From positions 1 to 64,000 of the forward strand of contig CAJFUA010000065.1 in assembly GCA_904420085.1 (NCBI GenBank): a stretch of 64,000 nucleotides of DNA. Direction: 5' to 3'. The stretch comes from an uncultured Eubacterium sp. (GTDB taxonomy: Bacteria; Bacillota; Clostridia; Lachnospirales; Lachnospiraceae). Positions within the stretch are counted from its first letter, which is position 1. Each line of letters starts with the position of its first letter. The notes beneath the pieces were generated by a model. That model had not been told where the DNA came from and made no database searches. It saw nothing but the letters and a program-made list of their open reading frames with translations. Shown in pieces: positions 34,145 to 43,007 of this stretch. The translations under genes were made by a program, and so were the position numbers.

Positions 34145-36790
34145 TTAATGGGCTTCATCCCAATTGTTTCCCGTTTCCACTTCCACCTCCAAAGGTACAT
34201 GAAGTTTTGCGGCAGAAGACATCTCTTTCTTTAATATCTCTGTAACAGTCTCCAATTCTTCTTTTTTTGTTTCAATCAGCAGTTCATCATGCACCTGAAG
34301 AACAATTCTTGACTGGAGATGATTTTTCTTAATTGCTCTTGCTACATTAACCATGGCAATTTTCATAATATCCGCAGCTGTTCCCTGAATCGGAGCGTTC
34401 ATCGCCACACGCTCCCCAAACTGTCTCTGCATAAAATTGGATACATTTATCTCAGGAATCGGTCTTCTTCTTCCAAACATGGTAACGGAATATCCTTTTT
34501 CCTTAGCACTTTTTACGGAATTATCCAAATATTCTTTGATTCCCGGATAACTTTCAAAATAATTATGAATATATGTCTCCGCTTCTTTTTTACTGATGGA
34601 TAAATCCTGACTCAGCCCAAAGGAACTGATTCCATATACAATGCCAAAATTCACGGCTTTTGCGTTGCTTCTCTGTGTCTTTGTAACCTGTTCCACAGGC
34701 ACGCCAAAAACCAGTGATGCCGTAGCCGTATGGATATCTTTAGAATCTTTATAAGCTTCAATAAGATTTTTATCATCCGACATATGTGCCAGAATTCTCA
34801 GTTCAATCTGGGAATAATCCGCATCGGCAAAAACATAACCCTCTTTCGGAATAAATACTTTTCTAAGCTGTCTTCCAATCTCTGTTCGAATAGGAATGTT
34901 CTGCAGGTTTGGCTCCGTGCTGCTGATACGGCCTGTGGCCGTAATAGTCTGATGGAACTTTCCATAAATTCTGCCATCATTCTGGATAAATACTGCCAGA
35001 CCGTCTGCGTATGTGGATTTTAGTTTTGTCAGCTGCCTGTATTCCAGTACATCTCTTACAAATGGATAATCCGGCTCCAATTTCTCCAGAACGGAAGCTG
35101 AGGTGGAATATCCGGTCTTTGTCTTTTTGCCTCCCGGCAGTTTCATCTCACCAAATAAAATTTCTCCCAACTGTTTTGGTGAATTGATATTAAAAGTATG
35201 TCCCGCTTTTTCGTAGATTTGCTTTTCCAAAGATTGAATCTGGACAGCCAGCTGCTTTCCATATTCCTTTAATGCTTTTCCATCCACTTGGATTCCACAC
35301 TGTTCCATATCATATAAAGCATACATCAATGGTTTTTCAATCTGATAGTAAATATCTGTCATTTCCATTTCTTTCAGTTTCTTCATCATTTTCTCATGGA
35401 CTTTGAAAAAAATGTAGGCATTATAGCAGGCATATCTTTCTGCATTTTTTAAAATTTCCACGGAAGGCGTCTCTCCCTTTTTTGTTTTAGGAAAGATTTC
35501 CTCATAAGTCGGAACATTTTCTCCCAGATAATCTCTTGCAAAATCATCATAGTTATAAGTATGTGCCGTCGGATTTATCAGATAGGCCGTCAATTCCAAA
35601 TCTTCCAGCCCCGTAAACTCTTTTTCGGAATCATATGCACCAAAAAAATCATTATTTTCTTTCACTTGAACTGTATATATATTTGAAAACTTCGCCAGCT
35701 GACTGACTTTTTCTTTCAGATAATTTTCTGTAATAAAGCCCTGCACCGGTACATAGATTGCTTTTTCTTCATCAGAACAAAGTCCTATGCCACGGAACTG
35801 TTGCTCCCTAAAAATAAACAGACCGATTGGTTCATCACCATGCTCCAACCGATGGAACAGATTTTCTACTTCCGTAAAATCAGAGATGGTTTCAAACCTT
35901 TCTTCCACATCCTTGGAAGCGGAAACATTGGTAAAGCGTGAAATCATACTTTTTAATTCCAGTTTTTTTATGATATCCAGCGCCTCCCGGGTATAAATAT
36001 CCGGCATGGCACATTGTGCAGGAGAAATATCAATTGGAGAATCAAGCTGTATGGTGGCAAGTTTTTTGCTCATCTGCGCCATATCGTAGTGGGCTGCAAA
36101 TGCATTTTTATTTCTTGTATTAGCAATCTTATCTGCATTCTCATATGCATTTTCAATCGAGCCAAATTCAGAAATAATGGCAGTAGCTCCCTTTTCCCCA
36201 ATCCCCGGCACACCCGGAATATTGTCGGAAGAATCTCCCATTAATGCCTTGACGTCAATAAATTCTTTCGGCGTAACTTTATATAATTCTTTTACCTGCT
36301 TCGGACCATACCTCTCTACAATCGTCTGTCCTTTTTTTGTTTTCGGTATACATACAGTGATTTTGTCTGTAACCAACTGAAGTAAATCCCTGTCACCGGA
36401 ATATATGCATACTTCAAATCCATCACGCTCTCCTCTGCCGGACATGGTTCCAATAATATCGTCGGCTTCATATCCCGGAAGTTCCATAATGGTAATATGC
36501 ATCTTAGATAAAAGCTCTTTAATGACCGGGACCTGTTCTCTCAATTCCGGCTGCATCGGTTTTCTTGTACCTTTGTATTCCTGAAACATCTCATGCCGGA
36601 ATGTAGGCTGATGAACATCAAATGCCACCCCCATATGGGTGGGCTGTTCATCATCTATCATTTTGAACATCATATTCAAAAAACCAAACACGGCATTTGT
36701 ATGAAGTCCTTCTGCGTTGGCAAACAAAGGTACTCCATAAAACGCTCTGTTTAAGATACTATGTCCGTCGATTAATAATAATTTGTCCAT
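34145..36790 (-). CDS. polA: DNA polymerase I
   Basis: A repair and Okazaki-fragment polymerase of 881 residues. The N-terminal 5'-3' exonuclease domain (about 1-290) has GVAFDVHQPTFRHE, GYEADDIIG and DSSDNIPGVPGIGEKGA. The middle 3'-5' exonuclease-like domain lacks clear metal-binding carboxylates and is probably inactive, as in many Firmicutes. The polymerase domain has DYSQIELRILAHMS (motif A), the O-helix RSNAKAVNFGIVYGIS (motif B) and QVHDELL (motif C). Length is normal. Confidence 0.97.
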   Translation of the reverse strand: MDKLLLIDGHSILNRAFYGVPLFANAEGLHTNAVFGFLNMMFKMIDDEQPTHMGVAFDVHQPTFRHEMFQEYKGTRKPMQPELREQVPVIKELLSKMHITIMELPGYEADDIIGTMSGRGERDGFEVCIYSGDRDLLQLVTDKITVCIPKTKKGQTIVERYGPKQVKELYKVTPKEFIDVKALMGDSSDNIPGVPGIGEKGATAIISEFGSIENAYENADKIANTRNKNAFAAHYDMAQMSKKLATIQLDSPIDISPAQCAMPDIYTREALDIIKKLELKSMISRFTNVSASKDVEERFETISDFTEVENLFHRLEHGDEPIGLFIFREQQFRGIGLCSDEEKAIYVPVQGFITENYLKEKVSQLAKFSNIYTVQVKENNDFFGAYDSEKEFTGLEDLELTAYLINPTAHTYNYDDFARDYLGENVPTYEEIFPKTKKGETPSVEILKNAERYACYNAYIFFKVHEKMMKKLKEMEMTDIYYQIEKPLMYALYDMEQCGIQVDGKALKEYGKQLAVQIQSLEKQIYEKAGHTFNINSPKQLGEILFGEMKLPGGKKTKTGYSTSASVLEKLEPDYPFVRDVLEYRQLTKLKSTYADGLAVFIQNDGRIYGKFHQTITATGRISSTEPNLQNIPIRTEIGRQLRKVFIPKEGYVFADADYSQIELRILAHMSDDKNLIEAYKDSKDIHTATASLVFGVPVEQVTKTQRSNAKAVNFGIVYGISSFGLSQDLSISKKEAETYIHNYFESYPGIKEYLDNSVKSAKEKGYSVTMFGRRRPIPEINVSNFMQRQFGERVAMNAPIQGTAADIMKIAMVNVARAIKKNHLQSRIVLQVHDELLIETKKEELETVTEILKKEMSSAAKLHVPLEVEVETGNNWDEAH

Positions 36791-36816
36791 TCTCCTAAGG
36801 CTCTACCTTTCTCTGA

Positions 36817-37161
36817 TTATATATTGATTGCTCCCACATAAAATGCGAGGGCAACAAAAACGCCTGCCAGGATAATAAGAAAGATTCTTCCTATCTGTTT
36901 CATAATCTTTTCTTTCTTAAAATAGTCAGAGTAATATTGGAAAATATACTCCAGTTCCTCTTTGGCTGTCATCGGTTCATCCGTTTCCACTGGAGACTGC
37001 ACTTCCTCCAGACCTCTATGAATCGTATAGTAAAGTTCTAATTCTTCCCTGCATTCCTCACACTCCTTTGAGTGGAGCAGAAATTCTTCTAAATCTTCAG
37101 AATATTCAATCTTATCAAAAATAAAATCTCTGATCTGTTTTTGGAACAACTCACAATTCAT
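36817..37161 (-). CDS. Small zf-HC2-type membrane protein, possible anti-sigma factor
   Basis: A protein of 114 residues with an N-terminal zinc-finger-like segment (Cys3, His30, Cys34, Cys37) in the pattern of zf-HC2 anti-sigma domains, and a single transmembrane helix near the C-terminus (IFLIILAGVFVALAFYVGA). No sigma-factor gene is next to it. It is the first gene before polA and coaE and has a consensus promoter. Function is unknown; zf-HC2 proteins usually hold a sigma factor at the membrane. Confidence 0.7.
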   Translation of the reverse strand: MNCELFQKQIRDFIFDKIEYSEDLEEFLLHSKECEECREELELYYTIHRGLEEVQSPVETDEPMTAKEELEYIFQYYSDYFKKEKIMKQIGRIFLIILAGVFVALAFYVGAINI

Positions 37162-37193
37162 AATAAACCTCTGTCGTTTTATTTAACTCCTTA

Positions 37194-37222
37194 ATTATAC
37201 AGTTAATCAGACATAGTTACAA
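37194..37222 (-). promoter_or_regulatory. Promoter of the zf-HC2 gene, polA and coaE
   Basis: Minus-strand TTGTAA (37222..37217), 17-bp spacer, TATAAT (37199..37194), with about 30 nt to the ATG at 37161. An AGAGGT ribosome site follows. Confidence 0.8.
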
Positions 37223-37257
37223 TTATTTTTTGTGTATTTTATTCTGTCACTCCAAAT

Positions 37258-39468
37258 TTATTTTTTTAAATTTAATCTTAACGCATTCATTACCACACAG
37301 AAACTGGAAAGACTCATGGCCAGTGCACCAAACATAGGGCTGAGTCTGATTCCGGTAAAAGGATACCAGAGCCCCGCCGCCAGTGGAATACCGATAATAT
37401 TGTAAATAAATGCCCAAAACAGATTTTCATGGATATTTTTCAGCACCATTTTACTCAGACGGATTGCTTTTGGAACGTCCTCCAACTGATTTTTTACCAG
37501 GACGATATCCGCCGCATCAATGGCGATATCCGTTCCTGCCCCAATGGCAATTCCCACATTGGCTCTTGTAAGGGCAGGTGCATCATTAATTCCGTCGCCA
37601 ACCATAATTGTGATACCGTCAAGGCTTTGTTCCTTCACCACTTTTTCTTTTACATCCGGTAAAACATTGGACACAACATGCTCAATTCCCACCTTTTCGG
37701 CAATGGCCTGCGCGGTAATCTTATTGTCTCCTGTCAGCATGGTTACATTCAGTCCCATCTCCTTTAAATGTTTTACGGCAGAAATACTGTCTTCTTTAAG
37801 TGTATCAGAAACCGCAATGATTCCCGCTAATTCTCCATTGGAAACAAAGTACATAGGTGTTTTACCTTCCCCGGCCAGCCCGTTGGCCTCATCTGTGTAT
37901 TTTTGTGAAACTTTCGTAAATTCCGTCACATATTCTATATTTCCGGCAGCCACCGGTACATCGTTTATCTTTCCACGCAATCCGTTTCCGGTCTCCGACA
38001 GAAATTCCGTAACTTCTTGTTTTCCAATGTGATTTTTTTCACAGTATTGAACAATGGCTTTCGCCAACGGATGTTCACTGTTATTTTCCAGACTGTAAGC
38101 CGTCTCCAATAATTCTTCTCTTGTAAATTCTCCAGTGTGAATGACATCTGTCACTTCCGGTTTTCCTGTTGTGATGGTACCTGTTTTATCCAGAACAATG
38201 TTTTTTGCTTTTCCTGTATTTTCTAAAGCAGTGGCATTTTTAAATAAAATTCCCTTTTTGGCTCCCATTCCATTACCTACCATAATAGCAACCGGAGTTG
38301 CCAGTCCCAGCGCACAGGGACAACTGATAACCAGAACAGACACCCCATATGTCAGGGCAGTTCCGATTCCCGCACCTGCAAACATCCACACGGCAAAGGT
38401 CAGAACCGCAATACATAAAACCACCGGAACAAAAATACCGGATACTTTGTCAGCGGCTTTCGCAATCGGCGCCTTGGAACCGGAAGCCTCACTTACCAGT
38501 CGTATAATCTGCGCCAATGTTGTATCGTTTCCCACTTTTACGGCTTTACATATCAATACGCCTGACTGATTCATAGTTCCCGAAGACACATTGTCTCCCA
38601 TTGTTTTATCCACAGGAATGCTTTCCCCTGTCAGTGAAGATTCATCTACTGCACTTTCTCCTTCCACAACCGTACCGTCTGCCGGTATGCTTTCTCCCGG
38701 CTTTACTACAAAATGCATGTCAACTTTCAAATCCGATAAATTGATTTCTTTGTAAACTCTGTTTCCTTCGCTGTCCGTATCCACGACTCTGGCTTTGGAC
38801 GGCGTCAGTTTCATCAATCCGTTTAAGGCACTTGTGGTTTTGCCTTTGGAATAAACTTCCAACGTTTTACCTACCGTAATCAGAGATACAATCATTGCTG
38901 CCGACTCAAAATAGAAATGTTCCATTTCATTTCTCTGATTTACCGTCATAATAATTAATAGAACCGTACTATAAAGAAAAGAGGCTCCCGCTCCTAATGC
39001 TACCAGTGTATCCATATTGGGAGAATTATTGATAACGCCTCTGGCTCCGTTGACAAAGAATTTCCTATTAATTACCAGAACTACAAAGGTAATTACCAGT
39101 TGTATATAGCCCTGCAGAATATGATTATGGGCAAGGAATTCAGGAAGCCACCACCCCCACATCATATGCCCCATGGACAGGTACATTAAGGGGATTAATA
39201 AAAGAACGGACCAGAACAGTCTGGTTTTCATCTGACTGATTTCATCACCGCCTTCATTGTCCATGTCCACACTTTTAGAAACCTTTGCTCCATATCCTGC
39301 CTTCACTACTGCGTCAATCACTTCTTTTTCGGAAACACTTCCTTCCACCTGCATGGAATTGGTTAATAAATTCACGCTGACACTTTCAACTCCCTGTAAT
39401 GCAGACACTGCCTTCTCTACCCGGGCGCTGCATGCAGCACAGCTCATACCTTTTATTTTAAAATCCAT
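37258..39468 (-). CDS. copA: Copper-translocating P1B-type ATPase CopA
   Basis: A copper-exporting membrane ATPase of 736 residues. A single N-terminal heavy-metal-associated domain binds copper through Cys10 and Cys13 (MSCAAC). Transmembrane helices flank the transport site motif SCPCALGLATP. The phosphorylation motif DKTGTITTG and the hinge VGDGINDAPAL are intact. It lies 16 bp downstream of csoR with a GGAG ribosome site, so it is copper-inducible through CsoR. Confidence 0.96.
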   Translation of the reverse strand: MDFKIKGMSCAACSARVEKAVSALQGVESVSVNLLTNSMQVEGSVSEKEVIDAVVKAGYGAKVSKSVDMDNEGGDEISQMKTRLFWSVLLLIPLMYLSMGHMMWGWWLPEFLAHNHILQGYIQLVITFVVLVINRKFFVNGARGVINNSPNMDTLVALGAGASFLYSTVLLIIMTVNQRNEMEHFYFESAAMIVSLITVGKTLEVYSKGKTTSALNGLMKLTPSKARVVDTDSEGNRVYKEINLSDLKVDMHFVVKPGESIPADGTVVEGESAVDESSLTGESIPVDKTMGDNVSSGTMNQSGVLICKAVKVGNDTTLAQIIRLVSEASGSKAPIAKAADKVSGIFVPVVLCIAVLTFAVWMFAGAGIGTALTYGVSVLVISCPCALGLATPVAIMVGNGMGAKKGILFKNATALENTGKAKNIVLDKTGTITTGKPEVTDVIHTGEFTREELLETAYSLENNSEHPLAKAIVQYCEKNHIGKQEVTEFLSETGNGLRGKINDVPVAAGNIEYVTEFTKVSQKYTDEANGLAGEGKTPMYFVSNGELAGIIAVSDTLKEDSISAVKHLKEMGLNVTMLTGDNKITAQAIAEKVGIEHVVSNVLPDVKEKVVKEQSLDGITIMVGDGINDAPALTRANVGIAIGAGTDIAIDAADIVLVKNQLEDVPKAIRLSKMVLKNIHENLFWAFIYNIIGIPLAAGLWYPFTGIRLSPMFGALAMSLSSFCVVMNALRLNLKK

Positions 39469-39484
39469 GATTCTTTCTCCTCCT

Positions 39485-39784
39485 CTATTTCATTAATTTT
39501 TTTAATGTGTTTGTCAATTCCACTACTACTTCCAGATTTCCCTTCTGTATATTTTCTACAACACATGTATTCATATGATTATCCAGTAAAACTTTATTAA
39601 AGCTGTTAAGTGACGAACTGATTGCCGAAACCTGAATTAAAATGTCCGGACAATAGGCATTTTCCTCCAGCATTTTTTTTATTCCCCGAACCTGTCCCTC
39701 AATCCTGTTCAGACGGTTCATTAAGTCTTTATACTCCTTCTCATCTCTTATTTTAGTTTTATGGATATTACATTTATTATTCAT
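39485..39784 (-). CDS. csoR: Copper-sensing repressor CsoR
   Basis: A four-helix DUF156 repressor of 99 residues. The copper ligands are present as Cys45, His70 and Cys74 (the Cys-His-Cys set), which separates it from the FrmR or RcnR types. It heads the csoR-copA operon, whose promoter contains two GC-rich CsoR operators, so it senses cytoplasmic Cu(I) and represses its own operon. Confidence 0.94.
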   Translation of the reverse strand: MNNKCNIHKTKIRDEKEYKDLMNRLNRIEGQVRGIKKMLEENAYCPDILIQVSAISSSLNSFNKVLLDNHMNTCVVENIQKGNLEVVVELTNTLKKLMK

Positions 39785-39803
39785 TGTGTCCTTCTCCTTT
39801 CAC

Positions 39804-39830
39804 AGCATATACCCCAGTGGGGTATATGCT
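39804..39830. promoter_or_regulatory. CsoR operator 2 (downstream of the -10)
   Basis: A perfect dyad with 12-base arms (AGCATATACCCC and its complement) around AGT. It covers the transcription start of csoR. The TACCCC/GGGGTA core is the known CsoR pattern. Confidence 0.85.
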
Positions 39831-39859
39831 ATTTTATACCCTATGGGGGTATTTGTCAA
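39831..39859 (-). promoter_or_regulatory. csoR-copA promoter
   Basis: Minus-strand TTGACA (39859..39854), 17-bp spacer, TAAAAT (39836..39831). The spacer is almost entirely filled by operator 1. Confidence 0.85.
39836..39852. promoter_or_regulatory. CsoR operator 1 (in the promoter spacer)
   Basis: ATACCCTATGGGGGTAT is a GC-rich dyad of the CsoR type between the -35 and -10 boxes, so bound CsoR would exclude RNA polymerase. Confidence 0.85.
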
Positions 39860-39933
39860 ATTTATTTTACTTATATTTCTTCTTAACAGTTCAGCCGTAT
39901 GGATTTTGAAAAGTTCTGTGAAAATTTTAGTTA

Positions 39934-39962
39934 TTGACATTTTCATTACGAAATGTTAATAT
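39934..39962 (+). promoter_or_regulatory. tRNA-Leu promoter
   Basis: TTGACA (39934-39939), 17-bp spacer, TAATAT (39957-39962), with the tRNA 5' end 11 bases further on. Confidence 0.85.
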
Positions 39963-39973
39963 TTGTATTGTTT

Positions 39974-40055
39974 GCGGATGTGGCGGAATGGCAGACGCAG
40001 CAGACTCAAAATCTGCCGCCCACAAAGCGTGCGGGTTCAAGTCCCGCCATCCGCA
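39974..40055 (+). tRNA. tRNA-Leu (anticodon CAA)
   Basis: The seven-base acceptor stem GCGGATG pairs with CATCCGC. The anticodon stem GCAGA/TCTGC encloses the loop CTCAAAA, giving anticodon CAA for UUG. A long variable arm (class II) fits leucine, and the T arm CGGGTTCAAGTCCCG is standard. CCA is not encoded. It stands alone with its own promoter and terminator. Confidence 0.97.
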
Positions 40056-40060
40056 CGAAA

Positions 40061-40095
40061 AAAAGTTCCTTTGCAATAAGGAACTTTTTTCTTTT
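40061..40095 (+). terminator. tRNA-Leu terminator
   Basis: AAGTTCCTT and AAGGAACTT form the stem, followed by TTTTCTTTT, just after the tRNA 3' end. Confidence 0.88.
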
Positions 40096-40131
40096 GTGCA
40101 GGCACAATATTGCCTGCCGGGTTTTTACCGC

Positions 40132-40174
40132 AAAAAAAGATATGTACCCGATTTTTCGGGTACATATCTTTTTA
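40132..40174. terminator. Bidirectional terminator after the zinc-ribbon gene
   Basis: AAAGATATGTACCCGA and TCGGGTACATATCTTT make a 16-base stem with A and T runs on either side. It ends the minus-strand zinc-ribbon gene and backs up the tRNA terminator. Confidence 0.88.
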
Positions 40175-40193
40175 TTCTATAGAAAACTTCGTT

Positions 40194-41726
40194 CTAGTCC
40201 GGCGTTCCTTCCTGAATTTCCCCGGACTCACGGGATATGGAATAGGTACTGGAAGATATACTGTTTCCATCTTTATCTTCAATCTCACAATCAATGATAT
40301 AATAGTCCTCCGAATCCGATTCCATTGTATCATTATACTCTAAATATCCCACATCCCCATTTTCAAATTCGCCATAATCATTTTCAAACTTCCCGATGGA
40401 GATAAGATAATTGGTCAATTTGTCGACAGCCTGATCATAGGAAATCGTATCCGGTGCATAATTATATGCTCTGGTAACAACCCGGCTGCTGATGCCTTCA
40501 TCATTGATGGCAACAAAATAAAACAGACTGTTTTCCTTTGGCATGGTAATCGGTTTCGTATACAATTTATCTTTCTTTGTCGGTGTTGTGCCGTCATTTG
40601 TATAATAAACTTTACATCCGCTTGGTACATCAACTACAATTTTTTCCTGAGAGGCATACTCTCCGCTCTTTAACTCAACTGTTGGAATATCTACGGTCTG
40701 AAATTCAAGTATATATTTAAAACTGCTGTCCTTGCTCTCTTTCTTGTTTGCATCCACCGAGTATGCCCTAAGAATATAGACGCCCTCCGTGGCAAGGGAA
40801 ATCGGTTCTTTATATTCCTTTTTTGTTGTACTGTCTGCCGGATTTGTACCATCCAGTGTATAATAAATGGTCACGTCATCATCCGCGGTAAGTTCTACCT
40901 CTATCGGCTTATCGTACGTTCCATCTTCTACACTGGCAGACGGAACCGTTCCCTTAAACATTTCCAATTCATCCTGAATATTATCCGGCGCACTGGCAAT
41001 TAACGCTTTTATTTGAGAGTCCATTTCATTGTTCTGGTAAAGCACAATCAAATCTTTATAATATTCAGCATTATTTTCATCTACTTCAATCAATAATTCC
41101 AGATAATGAATCTGCTCCTGTTCATAATTTCCCAGCAGGCCGTCTACTTCATAAACTTTTTCATAAGCCTTTATTTTCTGTTCTCTGGTAAAAGCATTGC
41201 TTGAAGCCAGAATAAACTGGGATTTGGCATATTCATAATTTTTCTCATCAAAAAATTTTTCACCACTGGTATAATATCTGTCAAATTTCTTCGTCATAAC
41301 AGTTTTCTTCACTGCCAGGGTTGAGAAAACAGCGATAACAATCAATAAAACCGTAATGGCCATAACCACAAAAAAGTTTCTCTTTGTTAATTTTTTTCGA
41401 TGAGAACCTTTCTTATTCGAATAAGGCTGTTCCACACTTTTATATTTATGTTTTGCAAAAGCTATGTAGGAATCGTCAAAATCATCTGTCTCTTCTTCCA
41501 CATTGCTCTCCATCTTTCCGGTGTTTTCATTATTAAACTCTTCATCAGAAATTTCCCCGGTATCTTCTTTTCCCGATTCGATGGTAATTCCCGTAAAGGT
41601 CTCATCATATGTTTTATCTACTGGTGTGGGTGCAATATCATTCTCAAATGTATTCACTTTTGTTCCACATTTTGTACAAAACATGGAATTTTCATCACAC
41701 TCACATCCGCAATTCGGACATATCAT
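40194..41726 (-). CDS. Zinc-ribbon membrane protein with two chitobiase/hexosaminidase C-terminal-type domains
   Basis: A 510-residue protein with an N-terminal cytoplasmic zinc ribbon (Cys3, Cys6, Cys17, Cys20), an acidic linker and one transmembrane helix near residues 117-140 (VVMAITVLLIVIAVFSTLAV). The outside part begins with a TPR-like helical stretch, then two CHB_HEX_C-like beta domains (IYYTLDGTNPADS and VYYTNDGTTPTKKD), and a C-terminal domain of unknown type. This layout is frequent in Clostridia and has no proven role; the outer domains resemble modules attached to sugar-cleaving enzymes. It has its own promoter and an AGGAGG ribosome site. Confidence 0.82.
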   Translation of the reverse strand: MICPNCGCECDENSMFCTKCGTKVNTFENDIAPTPVDKTYDETFTGITIESGKEDTGEISDEEFNNENTGKMESNVEEETDDFDDSYIAFAKHKYKSVEQPYSNKKGSHRKKLTKRNFFVVMAITVLLIVIAVFSTLAVKKTVMTKKFDRYYTSGEKFFDEKNYEYAKSQFILASSNAFTREQKIKAYEKVYEVDGLLGNYEQEQIHYLELLIEVDENNAEYYKDLIVLYQNNEMDSQIKALIASAPDNIQDELEMFKGTVPSASVEDGTYDKPIEVELTADDDVTIYYTLDGTNPADSTTKKEYKEPISLATEGVYILRAYSVDANKKESKDSSFKYILEFQTVDIPTVELKSGEYASQEKIVVDVPSGCKVYYTNDGTTPTKKDKLYTKPITMPKENSLFYFVAINDEGISSRVVTRAYNYAPDTISYDQAVDKLTNYLISIGKFENDYGEFENGDVGYLEYNDTMESDSEDYYIIDCEIEDKDGNSISSSTYSISRESGEIQEGTPD

Positions 41727-41780
41727 ATTTTCGCCTCCTAAAGTTTAAAATAAAAGTACCTGTACATATTTACTGAAAAG

Positions 41781-41809
41781 AATATACCATATTCTGAAAT
41801 ATGTTTCAA
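41781..41809 (-). promoter_or_regulatory. Promoter of the zinc-ribbon gene
   Basis: Minus-strand TTGAAA (41809..41804), 17-bp spacer, TATATT (41786..41781). The spacer and -35 contain the dyad GAAATATGTTTC-like AT-rich sequence. Confidence 0.65.
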
Positions 41810-41811
41810 TT

Positions 41812-42438
41812 CTATCTCATGGAATTTCCTTCTCTTTTTGAAAATATACAGCCACAGAAATTTTGCCGGTATAACCGATATTCTTTTGACAATTCTACAG
41901 AACGCTGATATCCGTTTTTCTTTTTAAAATCTGAAAGCAGATACTTCACCCCATACTTATTTTCCAGATTTTTACCGATTTCATTCAGTTTTTCCGCATT
42001 TTTTAACGGACTGATGGAAAGGGTTGTCGTAAAATAGTCATATTTCTTTTCAGCGGCAATCCGGGCTGTATGCTCCAATCTCAACCGATAACATTGAAAG
42101 CATCGGTTCCCACCTTCTTCACATTGTTCCAATCCTTCTACGCACTGATAAAATTCCTCTGCATGATAAGATTCAATGACTGGTCTGACCGGATAAATAA
42201 ATTTCATTTCCCCTGTCAGACGGATTAATTCTTCTGCCCGGTGACGATATTCCTTTTCCGTGGCAATATTAGGATTATAAAAAAGAATATCAATCTGAAA
42301 ATATTTGGATAAATATTCCAAAACATAACTACTGCAGGGTGCACAGCAGGCATGAAGAAGTAACTTAGGTACTTCCTCTTTTTTCACATGCAATTCAATA
42401 ATTTTTTCTAACTCTTTCTGGTAATTGACTTTGTTCAT
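41812..42438 (-). CDS. queH: Epoxyqueuosine reductase QueH
   Basis: The iron-sulfur enzyme that carries out the last step of queuosine synthesis in tRNA, replacing QueG. At 208 residues it shows the N-terminal HACCAPCSS motif (Cys31, Cys32, Cys35), the CFQCYRLRLEHTA segment and the final CGCIFS cysteines. It follows the Nudix gene after a terminator, with its own AGAGGT ribosome site. Confidence 0.92.
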   Translation of the reverse strand: MNKVNYQKELEKIIELHVKKEEVPKLLLHACCAPCSSYVLEYLSKYFQIDILFYNPNIATEKEYRHRAEELIRLTGEMKFIYPVRPVIESYHAEEFYQCVEGLEQCEEGGNRCFQCYRLRLEHTARIAAEKKYDYFTTTLSISPLKNAEKLNEIGKNLENKYGVKYLLSDFKKKNGYQRSVELSKEYRLYRQNFCGCIFSKREGNSMR

Positions 42439-42453
42439 ATGACCTCTGCAAAA

Positions 42454-42480
42454 ATCGAGTAGGAATCAGCCTACTCGATT
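42454..42480 (-). terminator. Terminator after the Nudix gene
   Basis: AATCGAGTAGG and CCTACTCGATT form an eleven-base stem that touches the Nudix stop codon and is followed by TTTTT. queH starts 15 bases after the stem. Confidence 0.82.
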
Positions 42481-42922
42481 AATGATAAATTTTGTAACTG
42501 TTTTTGTTGCGCTTCAGATATTTGTTATAGGCTTTTTCAAGAATCATTTTTTCATTGGGAAATTTCAGTAAATGATAAGCTTCAATATATCTGTAATAGC
42601 CTGAATAATAAAAATATTCTTCCCTCTGTGGTTTGCTGGAAAAACTGTCAGAAGACATTAAAAACCAATGCACCTCTTTTTCTACCACATTACCCGGAAT
42701 ATGAAAAGAATATTCACTTTTTCCCACATATTCGTTAATTCTGGCACAAACTCCTGCCTCTTCCCTGACCTCTCTTAATGCCGTTTCCTGATAAGTTTCT
42801 TCCTTTTCCACCGTTCCTTTTGGTAATACCCATCCTTCATACCGATTATGAAAGTTTTTGTATAAAAGTAAAACCTTGCCTCTAAAAATAACCACACCGC
42901 CACAGCTGACCGCTTTCTCCAT
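42479..42922 (-). CDS. Nudix hydrolase
   Basis: A pyrophosphohydrolase of 147 residues. The Nudix box GTVEKEETYQETALREVREEAGV carries the metal-binding REVREE core. It resembles diadenosine-polyphosphate or diphosphoinositol-type Nudix enzymes (VLLLYKNFHNRYEGWVLPKG), but the substrate cannot be read from the sequence. It has its own promoter. The box is quoted here by its function rather than in full alignment. Confidence 0.88.
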   Translation of the reverse strand: MEKAVSCGGVVIFRGKVLLLYKNFHNRYEGWVLPKGTVEKEETYQETALREVREEAGVCARINEYVGKSEYSFHIPGNVVEKEVHWFLMSSDSFSSKPQREEYFYYSGYYRYIEAYHLLKFPNEKMILEKAYNKYLKRNKNSYKIYH

Positions 42923-42970
42923 AGCAATCCTCCCGCTTCTCTAGTGTGTTAATAGTAATTCATTACTTTT

Positions 42971-42999
42971 AGTATACAGGAAGAATCATATCAATGCAA
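42971..42999 (-). promoter_or_regulatory. Nudix gene promoter
   Basis: Minus-strand TTGCAT (42999..42994), 17-bp spacer, TATACT (42976..42971). Confidence 0.65.
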
Positions 43000-43007
43000 G
43001 GTTGCAT

